The notes under the pieces: generated by a model | Told to the model about the DNA's origin: nothing | Databases searched by the model: none | The model's input: only the letters and a program-made list of their open reading frames with translations | Position numbers and translations under genes: made by a program | Shown here: in pieces, positions 8,716 through 16,486 of the stretch | Layout of the letters: each line of letters begins with the position of its first letter | Numbering within the stretch: position 1 is the first letter of the stretch | Assembly (NCBI GenBank): GCA_017504405.1 | Contig: JAFVRG010000011.1 | Location: 62,001 to 126,000, forward strand | Length of the DNA: 64,000 bases | Direction: 5' to 3' | Source of the DNA: Clostridia bacterium | GTDB taxonomy: Bacteria > Bacillota > Clostridia > Oscillospirales > CAG-272

Positions 8716-9798
8716 TCATTCACTCAATATTGATTTAAGATTTGCAATTTGCGTATCTATGTTATATTCAGAATCCCTGACGATTCTGTTCATATCGCTT
8801 CGACTGATGAGCATTTTTTTCTCCAGAACAGCATCCGCCCAGTGCTCAGCTCTTCTGTCAAGACCGATAAACTCCACGGTTTTTGTGACATCAAGATTTT
8901 TCGACAGTGTATCCGAGCAAAAGCACGGCAACCCGCAAGCCTGAGCCTCAAGTGCCGACATTCCAAATCCCTCAAAAACAGAAGGAAATACAAACACATC
9001 GAAGGCAGAATAATACTTCTCTGCGCAGTCGGTGACTCCTGCAAAAATAAGCTTTTCCGAAATGCCCAACCCGTCCGCCTTGTTCCTTATAAGGGCCTCA
9101 TATGCTCCACCACCAACAAGGAGCAGACGGGAGTCGTTGTTCTTTTTCAGTATCTCGTTGAAAACGTCAAGCAGAAACAGATGGTTTTTCTCCTCTGCAA
9201 AGCGTCCTATATGACCTATAACAAAGGTGTCATCCGCAATTTCAAACGTCCCTCTTACGTAACTCCTGCTATTAGCAGAAAACGAAAATCTGTCAACGTC
9301 TATTGAGTTCGGAACAACAATAAAATCATCATTATCGAATAACCACTGCCCTGCCTTGTCACTGCATGCCAGCTTCACCGTAGCCTTCTTCTTGCAATAC
9401 CTTTTGTTTTTCCAATGCAAAAATCTCCTCAAAGCGCCCTTAACCGTCGAGCTTGCGTGTGCGTGGACTGCGATTTTTTCCACACCGCATTTTGCGGCGC
9501 AGCGGATAGGAACAATATTAGCAGCGGATAGCATATTGACATATACACAGTCGTAATCTCCTTCTTTGAGAAGTTTCTTCACAGCACGCATATATGCAAA
9601 CGGCTTTTTCCTGAGATGAGGAACTCGCTTCACAGAATGCCCGAGAGCAATTATCCTGTCCTCATAGGCAAGGCTTCCGTCATAAGTTACAAAATCTATT
9701 TTAGTATCCCTTGAAAATTCCTCACACAAAAAATAATTCGCTATATAATTTTCTATTCCGCCGGGAAAGCTCGACATTCCAAACATCAAAATTCTCAT
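8716..9798 (-). CDS. Family 4 glycosyltransferase
   Basis: A 360-residue GT4 enzyme, complete by family length. MRILMFGMSSFPGGIENYIA (acceptor side), then ACSDKAGQWLF, VVPNSIDVDRFSF, VIGHIGRFAEEKNHLFLLDV, LLLVGGGAYEAL and the EX7E motif FPSVFEGFGMSALEAQACGL followed by PCFCSD. The pattern resembles EpsF/EpsD-like enzymes of exopolysaccharide clusters. It lies one base from the stop of the upstream GT2 gene and about 18 bases from the downstream one, so it is part of the operon read from 11,421. Confidence 0.9.
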   Translation of the reverse strand: MRILMFGMSSFPGGIENYIANYFLCEEFSRDTKIDFVTYDGSLAYEDRIIALGHSVKRVPHLRKKPFAYMRAVKKLLKEGDYDCVYVNMLSAANIVPIRCAAKCGVEKIAVHAHASSTVKGALRRFLHWKNKRYCKKKATVKLACSDKAGQWLFDNDDFIVVPNSIDVDRFSFSANSRSYVRGTFEIADDTFVIGHIGRFAEEKNHLFLLDVFNEILKKNNDSRLLLVGGGAYEALIRNKADGLGISEKLIFAGVTDCAEKYYSAFDVFVFPSVFEGFGMSALEAQACGLPCFCSDTLSKNLDVTKTVEFIGLDRRAEHWADAVLEKKMLISRSDMNRIVRDSEYNIDTQIANLKSILSE

Positions 9799-9799
9799 A

Positions 9800-10711
9800 T
9801 CAAACCTCTCCCGCTTTATCCCTGCGATTTTTCAGCATCATTGCACAAGCAATGGGGGAGGACAGCACAGAAAAGATCCCTTCCTTTATGAAAGCGAACG
9901 TTTTGCCACGGCGTTTCTGCGCAAAGGCAAGAACGGCGTGGTGACGCATTCTTATATATCTTTTTGCTTTCATATCCAATCGTCCGAAATACTGCTTTTT
10001 ATATTCGTAAAGCTTGTTTTCTCCCTTGATTTTCCCGTCTCCGCCGGAAAGTCCCGTTCCGTCTCTGTGAACAATTGCCCTGACGTCGCAGGTGGGAAGA
10101 TAACCGAATCTACCGCCGTTTTCTATACTCCTCAGCATAAGGTAAAACTCATCACCGATATCTATGGGGGGAAAGGCGCCGATAGATACAAGATAATCCC
10201 TTTTAAACATCATTGTATCGGTTCCCGTTATGTGATACATCAAATGATACGTCAAAAGACTCTGAGAATCGGTTCTCTGTATGTATTTTCTCGTTTTGTG
10301 CTCTGCTAAAGAGCCGTCATCATAGTATAAATCGAGGTCTGTAACGGCAAAATCAAGGTCGCCGTCAACCATAAATCTCACCTGATTTGAAATCTTATTC
10401 GGCAGATATACGTCATCGTCATCGAGAAAGGTCACGAATTGACCGTCGGAATTAAATATACCCTTATTCCTTGTTTCCGCAGAACCGAGATTCTCATCAT
10501 TAACAAGGAGTCTGAGCTCTATGTTAGGGAACGCTTTCCTGAATTTAGTGACGTTTTTCAAAACGGCAGCATTCCACTCAGCGTCCGCATTATCGTCAAC
10601 AAGCACTATTTCAAAATTTGAATAACTCTGCTCTCCGAGAGAAGACAGCGCAAGATCAAGTGACTCGTTCCTGCGAAAGGTGGCTATTACAACGCTAACC
10701 TTAGGATTCAT
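9800..10711 (-). CDS. Family 2 glycosyltransferase
   Basis: About 303 residues, starting MNPKVSVVIATFRRNESLDL, with VLVDDNADAEWN, NLGSAETRNKGIFNSDGQFV and TFLDDDDVYLPNKI (DXD-type metal site). The open frame continues 39 codons further upstream, but GGAGG sits ten bases before the ATG at 10,711 and the extension would overlap the sugar transferase gene heavily, so 10,711 is taken. The remaining overlap with that gene is 11 bases. Likely adds the second or third sugar of the repeat unit. Confidence 0.88.
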   Translation of the reverse strand: MNPKVSVVIATFRRNESLDLALSSLGEQSYSNFEIVLVDDNADAEWNAAVLKNVTKFRKAFPNIELRLLVNDENLGSAETRNKGIFNSDGQFVTFLDDDDVYLPNKISNQVRFMVDGDLDFAVTDLDLYYDDGSLAEHKTRKYIQRTDSQSLLTYHLMYHITGTDTMMFKRDYLVSIGAFPPIDIGDEFYLMLRSIENGGRFGYLPTCDVRAIVHRDGTGLSGGDGKIKGENKLYEYKKQYFGRLDMKAKRYIRMRHHAVLAFAQKRRGKTFAFIKEGIFSVLSSPIACAMMLKNRRDKAGEV

Positions 10712-11390
10712 TTTCACCGCTTCCTCCAACAACAGTCTCGCAGAGCTCTGAGCTCCGTTCGCCGTCTGCGTGGCTTTCATTTTGCTTTTGACGATCAAGC
10801 TCGCCTGTTCCGCCCTCAACAACCCCATCCGATTTCAGGACGCTCAGAAACGTACCGAAGAAGCACTTAAGATCAAACAAGAAACTCATTTTTTCAACGT
10901 ATTCACCGTCAAGCCTCGCCTTTACCGGAATCTCAAGCTCGTCTCTGCCGTTAATTTGCGCCCAACCCGTAAGTCCCGGCTTCACATCGTTTGCGCCGTA
11001 TTTATCCCTCTCTGCAACAAGGTCATCCTGATTCCAAAGCGCGGGGCGGGGACCGATCATCGACATTTGCATAGCGAATATGTTAAATATTTGGGGAAGC
11101 TCGTCCAGCGACGTCTTACGCAGGAACGCTCCCACCTTGGTTATGTATTTTTTAGGATCGGACAATTCGTGCGTTGGTGAATCGTGGGGCGCATCGATTC
11201 TCATTGTGCGGAATTTCAGTATTGTAAAATTCTTTTTATGTATACCCACTCTTCTCTGCTTGAAGAATACAGGCCCTTTACTGTCAAGCTTTATAGCAAG
11301 AGCAATTATAAGCATAGGTATAGCCAGAACGATAATCCCGATAAACGAAATCAACATATCAAGAAACGGCTTAAAGAAGTATTTATACAT
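10701..11390 (-). CDS. Polyprenyl-phosphate sugar-1-phosphate transferase (priming enzyme)
   Basis: About 229 residues in the bacterial sugar transferase family (WcaJ/WbaP C-terminal domain, short form). One N-terminal hydrophobic segment (FLDMLISFIGIIVLAIPMLI) anchors it. The catalytic region shows KGPVFFKQRRVGIHKKNF, ILKFRTM, FLRKTSLDELPQIFNIF, MSMIGPRP and PGLTGWAQINGRDE. It loads the first sugar-1-phosphate onto undecaprenyl phosphate and so starts the repeat unit. The ATG at 11,390 follows AGGAG by eight bases. An in-frame ATG at 11,429 lies inside the promoter -10 box and cannot be used. About 35 C-terminal residues are hydrophilic and extend past the usual family end. First gene of the polysaccharide operon. 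Confidence 0.92.
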   Translation of the reverse strand: MYKYFFKPFLDMLISFIGIIVLAIPMLIIALAIKLDSKGPVFFKQRRVGIHKKNFTILKFRTMRIDAPHDSPTHELSDPKKYITKVGAFLRKTSLDELPQIFNIFAMQMSMIGPRPALWNQDDLVAERDKYGANDVKPGLTGWAQINGRDELEIPVKARLDGEYVEKMSFLFDLKCFFGTFLSVLKSDGVVEGGTGELDRQKQNESHADGERSSELCETVVGGSGENES

Positions 11391-11427
11391 TGCACGCACT
11401 CCTGCAAATAAAATAATATACACGTAC

Positions 11428-11456
11428 ATTATATCATTTATATACTATTTTGTCAA
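11428..11456 (-). promoter_or_regulatory. Sigma-A promoter of the polysaccharide operon
   Basis: TTGACA (11451-11456), 17-base spacer ending in TGA, TATAAT (11428-11433). All twelve box positions match consensus. The expected start near 11,421 gives a leader of about 30 bases before the sugar transferase ATG. Confidence 0.85.
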
Positions 11457-11586
11457 CTATTAATTATTTTTTAAAAAAACGTACGCATTTTTTGTGCAAA
11501 ATGAAGAATTGCAGAGGGGAAAAAGGAAAAAGCGGTTTCTTTGAAAACCTCTTTTGAGTAAAGCTTTTTTGGCGGGAATTTATTAT

Positions 11587-11620
11587 AAAACAAAAGCCCG
11601 AGAGGCAGTTGCCTCTCGGG
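11587..11620 (-). terminator. Rho-independent terminator after tRNA-Lys
   Basis: Perfect 10-base arms CCCGAGAGGC and GCCTCTCGGG (11597-11620) around AACT, followed on the minus strand by CTTTTGTTTT. Confidence 0.85.
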
Positions 11621-11627
11621 TTGTTTT

Positions 11628-11703
11628 TGGTGCACCTTCAGGGACTCGAACCCGGGACCCACTGATTAAGAGTCAGTTGCTCTACCAGCTGAGCTAAAGG
11701 TGC
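11628..11703 (-). tRNA. tRNA-Lys (anticodon CTT)
   Basis: A 76-nucleotide cloverleaf: acceptor GCACCTT/AAGGTGC, D-arm beginning AGCTCAGC, anticodon loop CTCTTAA between ACTGA and TCAGT giving anticodon CTT (reads AAG), variable GGGTC, T-arm GGGTTCGAGTCC, discriminator A, and an encoded CCA. It has its own promoter and terminator, so it is a single-gene unit. Confidence 0.96.
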
Positions 11704-11734
11704 ATGTACCAAGCTATTGCTCGGAACATTTGAT

Positions 11735-11763
11735 ATTATACCACCTTGTTTTTCAATTGTCAA
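11735..11763 (-). promoter_or_regulatory. Sigma-A promoter of tRNA-Lys
   Basis: TTGACA (11758-11763), 17-base spacer ending TGG, TATAAT (11735-11740), about 30 bases upstream of the mature tRNA 5' end. Confidence 0.85.
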
Positions 11764-11885
11764 TACCTTTTTTTGTTTTTTTATTATTTTCAACAAATCA
11801 CCGAAAAATATGCACTTTTCAGCCGTTTTATATTGCACTTTTCTCAAAAACAAGGCGGTATTTATATCTACTGCAAATTCCGAGG

Positions 11886-12809
11886 TTACGGCAGAATATT
11901 GCCTGCGCTCAGATGGAGCGTGTACCACTCCTCACGGGTGAGGCGTACGTCGCTCGCAAGCGCAAGCTCACGTATTCTGTCCGCCCTCGACGTTCCGCTG
12001 ACAACCTGCATTTTCGCAGGATGTCTGAGTATCCACGCAAATGCAACCGCCGAGAGACTGATAGAATACTTCTTTGCAATCTCTGCCATTTTAACTCGAA
12101 GGGGGGCGAATTTTTCGTCTGTCAGTATGTTGCCCGCAAAGAATCCGTAAAGCAAGGGTGACCACGCCTGAAGTGTCATACCGTGTAGCCTTGAATAATC
12201 GAGGATGCCCCCCTCTCTTTCGAGCGAGAATTTATCGTCCATATTGGCGCACATACCCGAGCTGACCATAAAGGAATGTCCGAGCCCGAACTGCATCTGA
12301 TTTGCGCATAACTCATAGGGGATTGTCTTTTTCAACAATTCAATCTGATACGGCTTCTGATTGGAGACTCCGAAATTCTTTACCATTCCTCTATCGTGAA
12401 GATAGGTAAAAGCCTCTGCTACCTCCTCAGGCTCTACAAGCGCATCGGGACGGTGCAACAGCAAAACGTCAATATAATCCGTGCCAAGACGGCGTAGCGA
12501 GTTCTCCGCACTCTCTATGATATGCTCCTTTGAGAAATCAAACATAACCCCCGGAACTATTCCGCATTTGGTCTGAACGGTTATGCTCTCACGGTCAATG
12601 CCGAGTGATTTTACAGCCTTACCGAACTTTTCCTCACATACGCCTCCACCGTAAATATCTGCGTGGTCGAAGAAATTAAGTCCGCAATCAAGTGCCGTGG
12701 TTATAAACTCCTCGGTTTCCTTTTCCGTTTGTCCGGGTATTCTCATGCATCCTACTGCAATATTCGGGACGTATATGCCCGTATTTCCAAGCTCTACCTT
12801 TTTTATCAT
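11886..12809 (-). CDS. Aldo/keto reductase
   Basis: A 307-residue NADPH-dependent oxidoreductase of the AKR superfamily, YdhF-like subgroup. Tetrad residues are in place: Asp and Tyr in NFFDHADIYGGG, Lys in VQTKCGI, His in LLHRPD. YDYIDV-type spacing, GVSNQKPYQIELL and the C-terminal NADP site SGTSRADRI also match. The physiological carbonyl substrate is unknown. It is monocistronic: its own promoter lies upstream, and the next genes on either side are separated by terminators. ATG with GGAGG upstream. Confidence 0.9.
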   Translation of the reverse strand: MIKKVELGNTGIYVPNIAVGCMRIPGQTEKETEEFITTALDCGLNFFDHADIYGGGVCEEKFGKAVKSLGIDRESITVQTKCGIVPGVMFDFSKEHIIESAENSLRRLGTDYIDVLLLHRPDALVEPEEVAEAFTYLHDRGMVKNFGVSNQKPYQIELLKKTIPYELCANQMQFGLGHSFMVSSGMCANMDDKFSLEREGGILDYSRLHGMTLQAWSPLLYGFFAGNILTDEKFAPLRVKMAEIAKKYSISLSAVAFAWILRHPAKMQVVSGTSRADRIRELALASDVRLTREEWYTLHLSAGNILP

Positions 12810-12835
12810 GTTTTCTTCCTCCTATCTTTTTTTAT

Positions 12836-12864
12836 ATTGTAACACATTTTCTTCCTTTTGGCAA
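12836..12864 (-). promoter_or_regulatory. Sigma-A promoter of the aldo/keto reductase
   Basis: TTGCCA (12859-12864), 17-base spacer ending TGT, TACAAT (12836-12841). Confidence 0.7.
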
Positions 12865-12865
12865 T

Positions 12866-12913
12866 AAAAAAATGCCGAGATACACTCAACGCTTGGCGAG
12901 TGTATCCCGACGG
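12866..12913 (-). terminator. Terminator of the feo operon
   Basis: Hairpin with arms GATACACTC (12879-12887) and GAGTGTATC (12898-12906), extended by flanking partial pairs, followed on the minus strand by a run of seven T. It lies just after the small Cys-rich gene and overlaps the upstream edge of the reductase promoter. Confidence 0.75.
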
Positions 12914-12932
12914 TGTTTTTTTCCTGTCTATT

Positions 12933-13094
12933 TTACTTTTTTGACTTGGCAGGGTGGCAAAACTCCCTATTGGCGCAGCCTGTGCAGCCGCACGAGCAGG
13001 AGCTTTTACCCTTCTTCTTATTTACAACAGATACGGCAATGATAGCTATAAAGACTGCCGCAACTATTGATGCAACGATTACAGTAGCCACCAT
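12933..13094 (-). CDS. FeoB-associated Cys-rich small membrane protein
   Basis: A 53-residue protein: an N-terminal membrane span (residues 2-24, VATVIVASIVAAVFIAIIAV), a basic stop-transfer NKKKGK, and a Cys-rich tail CSCGCTGCANREFCHP. This is the layout of the FeoB_associated family found directly after feoB in Firmicutes, where it may help deliver or sense ferrous iron (role not settled). The start ATG (13092-13094) has AAGGTGA upstream and lies nine bases after the feoB stop. Confidence 0.85.
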   Translation of the reverse strand: MVATVIVASIVAAVFIAIIAVSVVNKKKGKSSCSCGCTGCANREFCHPAKSKK

Positions 13095-13103
13095 AATATC
13101 ACC

Positions 13104-15281
13104 TTACGCATCTAAAAGAGCGTCCTTTTTATTTGATTTAACAAGCTTATCGGGGCGGACAATCATGAACACGAATACTGCGAGCGTTATAAACGCAAAT
13201 ATTGAGCCAACCACGTTTCCGTTGCCCGTGAAGAGCATACCGAGCTGATAAATCATAAGCGATACGGCGTACGCAAACACACACATATAGGAAATTGCGA
13301 ATGCCGTCCATTTTGCATTGTTCATCTCACGTCTTATAGCTCCCATAGCCGCAAAGCAGGGTGCGCAAAGCAGATTGAACACGAGGAACGAAAAGCCCGA
13401 AAGCCTGCTTCCGCCAAAAAATTCAAGACCGATAATAGCAAAACCTGCCGAGTCTGCGGAACCAACAAGCTCCAAGGCAAGATCAGCATCTGCCATAGAG
13501 GAGAGCGAGCCGAACACGCCGACAACCTCTTCCTTTACAACGAGTCCGAGAACCGTTGCGACAGCCGCCTGCCAGCTGCCAAAGCCGAGAGGACGGAACA
13601 GAAAAGCTATACCCGTACCGATGATTTCGAGGATAGATGCTCCTGCTCTATCTTCGGTTATGTAGTGTAAGCCACCCTCAAACGAAAGGCTGTTGAGAAC
13701 CCATATAATAACGCTTGCCGCTAAAATTACAGTACCTGCACGCTTGATAAACGACCAACCACGCTCCCACGTCGTTCTGAGAATATTTGTTGCTACGGGG
13801 AGATGGTAAGAGGGAAGCTCCATTACGAACGGAGCAGGCTTACCCTCAAAGGGCTTTGTCTTTTTAAGTATCAAGCCTGACACAATAACTGCACCGATTC
13901 CGACAAAATATGCCGAGGTTGCTATCCACGCACTGCCGCCGAAGAGCGCACCTGCTATCATGCTGACAATAGGCATCTTCGCTCCGCAGGGAATGAAGCT
14001 CGTGGTCATTACCGTCATTCTGCGGTCACGCTCCTGCTCTATCGTACGGCTCGCCATAATTCCAGGCACACTACAACCCGTTCCTATGAGCAGCGGGATA
14101 AAGGACTTACCCGAAAGTCCAAGCTTACGGAACACTCTATCCATAATGAACGCAACACGTGACATATAGCCGCAATCCTCAAGGAGAGCGAGCAAAAGAA
14201 ACAGAATAAGCATCTGAGGAACAAAGCCAAGCACAGCTCCGACGCCGCCGACAATTCCGTCGGCAATCAGGCTGACGAGCCATTCAGCGCAGCCTATATT
14301 TTCAAGTCCTGCGGAAACGGCAGGAACTATCCATTCGCCAAACAGCGTATCGTTCATAAATCCGACAGTCCAGTCACCGATAGAGCCAATCGAAATGAAG
14401 TAAACGAACCACATTACAAACACAAATATGGGAAGCGCCAAAAAGCGGTTGGTTACTATTCTGTCAATCTTGTCGGTAACTGTCAGAGCGACTGACTTCT
14501 TCTTACAGGTTTTCTTCGCTACATCCGTGATATACTCATAGCGCTCGTTGGTTAGAACGGCAACCGAGTCGTCGCCGTAATTCTTTTCTATCGAGGCTAT
14601 AAGCGACTCAATCGAGGCGAGCTTTTCCTTGCTCAAGGAGAGCTGCGCAATTATTTTTTCATCCCGCTCAAAAAGCTTAACGGCGTAAAATCTTTTCTTT
14701 GCCTCATCCATTCCCGCAAGAGCTATGGCGGAAATTTTTGACAGTGCAACCTCTATATCCCGAGAAAACGAGAGGGGGTGCGATGTTTTTGCACCGCTCG
14801 CCGCAGAAATTGCGGCGTCGGCAATTGCATCCGTGCCCTTGCCACGCAGAGCCGATACCTCTATAACCTCGCATCCAAGCTCGGCAGAGAGCGCCTCTAT
14901 ATCAATTTTGTCGCCACGCTTCTCTACTATATCCATCATATTGATTGCGATAACCGTGGGGATATTCATCTCCAAAATCTGAGTGGTAAGGTAAAGGTTA
15001 CGCTCAAGGTTCGTGCCGTCAATGATGTTTATTATCGCATCGGGGCGCTCGTCAACTAGATAGCTGCGGGCTACAACCTCCTCCATAGAATACGGAGAGA
15101 GCGAATATATACCCGGAAGGTCTGTAAGGATTACGTCCTTGTTCTTCTTAATTTTTCCTTCCTTTTTTTCTACAGTGACGCCCGGCCAGTTACCGACGTA
15201 CTGATTTGCTCCTGTCAAGGAGTTGAAAAGCGTTGTTTTTCCGCTGTTGGGGTTACCCACAAGGGCAATTTTAATACTCAT
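13104..15281 (-). CDS. feoB: Ferrous iron transporter FeoB
   Basis: A 725-residue GTP-dependent Fe(II) permease, full length. The N-terminal G domain has G1 GNPNSGKT (residues 9-16), switch-like NWPGVTVEKKEG, G3 DLPG (54-57) and G4 NMMD (114-117). A GDI-like helical linker follows, then the membrane domain with the two Gate motifs. Visible pieces include ILFLLLALLEDCGYMSRVAF, FIPLLIGTGCSVPGIMASRT, SFIPCGAKMPI and NLLCAPCFAAMGAIRRE, all conserved in FeoB. It takes up Fe(II) across the cytoplasmic membrane. It is the middle gene of feoA-feoB-small Cys-rich protein, presumably repressed by the divergent DtxR-type regulator when iron is sufficient. Confidence 0.97.
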   Translation of the reverse strand: MSIKIALVGNPNSGKTTLFNSLTGANQYVGNWPGVTVEKKEGKIKKNKDVILTDLPGIYSLSPYSMEEVVARSYLVDERPDAIINIIDGTNLERNLYLTTQILEMNIPTVIAINMMDIVEKRGDKIDIEALSAELGCEVIEVSALRGKGTDAIADAAISAASGAKTSHPLSFSRDIEVALSKISAIALAGMDEAKKRFYAVKLFERDEKIIAQLSLSKEKLASIESLIASIEKNYGDDSVAVLTNERYEYITDVAKKTCKKKSVALTVTDKIDRIVTNRFLALPIFVFVMWFVYFISIGSIGDWTVGFMNDTLFGEWIVPAVSAGLENIGCAEWLVSLIADGIVGGVGAVLGFVPQMLILFLLLALLEDCGYMSRVAFIMDRVFRKLGLSGKSFIPLLIGTGCSVPGIMASRTIEQERDRRMTVMTTSFIPCGAKMPIVSMIAGALFGGSAWIATSAYFVGIGAVIVSGLILKKTKPFEGKPAPFVMELPSYHLPVATNILRTTWERGWSFIKRAGTVILAASVIIWVLNSLSFEGGLHYITEDRAGASILEIIGTGIAFLFRPLGFGSWQAAVATVLGLVVKEEVVGVFGSLSSMADADLALELVGSADSAGFAIIGLEFFGGSRLSGFSFLVFNLLCAPCFAAMGAIRREMNNAKWTAFAISYMCVFAYAVSLMIYQLGMLFTGNGNVVGSIFAFITLAVFVFMIVRPDKLVKSNKKDALLDA

Positions 15282-15295
15282 TTACAGCTCCCTTC

Positions 15296-15517
15296 TCATT
15301 CAACCTCTATGAATGCCGCATCTGCCTTTCTCAACGAAAGCTCATATCCACGTACATTCAATTCCATCGGATCACCGAATGGTGCAACCTTACGAACTGT
15401 AATGTTAACCCCTTTGGTTATCCCCATCTCCATAATCCTGCGCCTCACAGCGCCCTCACCGTGCACCCGAACCACACGGGCACTTTGCGTGGGCTTCACG
15501 CCCCTAAGTGTCTTCAT
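15296..15517 (-). CDS. feoA: Ferrous iron transport protein FeoA (SH3-like)
   Basis: A 73-residue cytoplasmic SH3-like protein. VRVHGEGAVRRRIMEMGITK followed by GVNITVRKVAPFGDP and NVRGYELSLRKADA is the typical FeoA core. It associates with FeoB and modulates its activity. The frame could open two codons earlier (15,523), but AGGAG abuts that ATG with no spacing and stands six bases before the ATG at 15,517, which is therefore the start. First gene of the feo operon, 14 bases upstream of feoB. Confidence 0.93.
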   Translation of the reverse strand: MKTLRGVKPTQSARVVRVHGEGAVRRRIMEMGITKGVNITVRKVAPFGDPMELNVRGYELSLRKADAAFIEVE

Positions 15518-15534
15518 AAGCATCTCCTATGTTG

Positions 15535-15554
15535 CGGTTAGCGTGTGCTAACCG
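15535..15554. promoter_or_regulatory. Candidate iron-regulator operator 1
   Basis: Perfect palindrome CGGTTAGC-GTGT-GCTAACCG, eight-base arms, in the feoA leader. The GTTAGC half-site recurs in operator 2. Confidence 0.7.
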
Positions 15555-15569
15555 ATGGACTAAAAGCCA

Positions 15570-15587
15570 AGTTAGCCTCTGCTAACT
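15570..15587. promoter_or_regulatory. Candidate iron-regulator operator 2
   Basis: Perfect palindrome AGTTAGC-CTCT-GCTAACT, seven-base arms, same GTTAGC half-site and same four-base centre length as operator 1. The two centres are 34 bases apart, and both lie just downstream of the predicted feoA transcription start, where a bound repressor would block elongation. Confidence 0.7.
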
Positions 15588-15595
15588 CTATGAGA

Positions 15596-15625
15596 ATTTT
15601 ACCATAAATATTACGGTTTTGTCAA
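15596..15625 (-). promoter_or_regulatory. Sigma-A promoter of feoAB
   Basis: TTGACA (15620-15625), 18-base spacer ending TGG, TAAAAT (15596-15601). Confidence 0.75.
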
Positions 15626-15771
15626 CAGTTTTTTCAAATTTTTCAGCATTTTGTTGAAATGCATAGGAATGCTACGTTTTGCCGGCAGTTGTTTTTGTGC
15701 ATTTTTCCCAATTTTTAATTGGTTTTTCCTTCTGCGACACTAAAAATATCCGTCTGTTTTTTTATTTTCTC

Positions 15772-15800
15772 TTGCATTATTTTAAAATGTATGGTAATAT
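15772..15800 (+). promoter_or_regulatory. Sigma-A promoter of the DtxR/MntR-type regulator
   Basis: TTGCAT (15772-15777), 17-base spacer ending TGG, TAATAT (15795-15800). No GTTAGC palindrome overlaps it, so autoregulation is not evident. Confidence 0.65.
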
Positions 15801-15827
15801 ATAATAAATTGTTTTAAGGAGGAGCTT

Positions 15828-16202
15828 ATGATATTGCAGGAATCGGGCGAGATGTATCTTGAATCAATACTTGTTCTGTCAAAGGAAAAGGCGTACGTGC
15901 GCTCCATTGACGTATGCGAGCATATGGGCTTCTCAAAGCCGAGTGTCAGCCGTGCAATCGGTCTGCTCAAAAACGGCGGATACGTAACCGTTGACGCAGA
16001 CGGATACCTCTCGCTTACCGAAAACGGACGGGAGGTTGCCGAAAAGATACTTGAAAGGCACACAATGCTCACAGATTTTCTCGTCAGCATCGGTGTTGAC
16101 AGAGAAATTGCCGCCGCTGACGCTTGTAAAATCGAGCATCATCTGAGCGACGAGTCATTTGAGGCTATGAAACGGCACGCAAGTGCTCAAAAAAACAAAT
16201 AA
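15828..16202 (+). CDS. DtxR/MntR-family metal-dependent transcriptional regulator
   Basis: A 124-residue regulator. An N-terminal winged helix (SGEMYLESILVL, VRSIDVCEHMGFSKPSVSRAIG, LSLTENGREVAEKI) is followed by the dimerisation/metal domain with RHTMLTDFLVSIGVD and CKIEHHLSDESFEAM, whose Glu/His residues match metal ligands of MntR/DtxR. It has no C-terminal SH3 domain, as in MntR. Divergent from feoAB, so it is probably the Fe(II)-responsive repressor acting at the two GTTAGC palindromes. A manganese role cannot be excluded from sequence. AAGGAGGAG stands six bases before the ATG. Confidence 0.9.
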   Translation: MILQESGEMYLESILVLSKEKAYVRSIDVCEHMGFSKPSVSRAIGLLKNGGYVTVDADGYLSLTENGREVAEKILERHTMLTDFLVSIGVDREIAAADACKIEHHLSDESFEAMKRHASAQKNK

Positions 16203-16205
16203 CTG

Positions 16206-16234
16206 TTGACAAATCGCTGATTAAATGCTACAAT
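16206..16234 (+). promoter_or_regulatory. Sigma-A promoter of thrS
   Basis: TTGACA (16206-16211), 17-base spacer ending TGC, TACAAT (16229-16234). Confidence 0.8.
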
Positions 16235-16241
16235 ATACATT

Positions 16242-16457
16242 GGCAATGACGGAAAGAGTAATCCGAATAACGGTATTCAGAGAGGGCGGTATTTTGCTGT
16301 GAATCGCCTTACCCGACACGGATGAAGACCGCTCCCGAGCCTTCCGCGCGGAAACTAAGTATGCGCGGACGCTGTCCCCGTTAAAGGATTTGAGTTAAAA
16401 TTCAAGGTGGAACCGTGCACCCTGCACCCTTGACCGTTTTTGCGGTCGGGGTTTTTT
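16242..16457 (+). ncRNA. T-box leader of thrS with terminator
   Basis: The leader between promoter and thrS carries T-box landmarks in order: an AGAGTAA-type loop E region (near 16254), an AGAG/GTGAA distal Stem I pair (16279-16302), Stem I closing strands ATCCG (16261) and CGGAT (16318), and the antiterminator element AAGGTGGAACCGTG (16404-16417). The terminator follows with arms CCTTGACCG and CGGTCGGGG (16428-16451) and a T6 tract. Candidate specifier codons on the 3' side of the Stem I loop are ACC (16311-16313) and ACA (16316-16318), both Thr codons. Uncharged tRNA-Thr would pair its NCCA end with the TGGA bulge and allow read-through into thrS. Confidence 0.88.
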
Positions 16458-16486
16458 ATTTTGTTATTTTTTTGGAGGATATAAAT

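Noticed and set aside
16415-16486. 24-residue N-terminal extension of ThrRS
   Set aside because: It begins inside the T-box antiterminator and covers the terminator; GGAGG fixes the start at 16,487.
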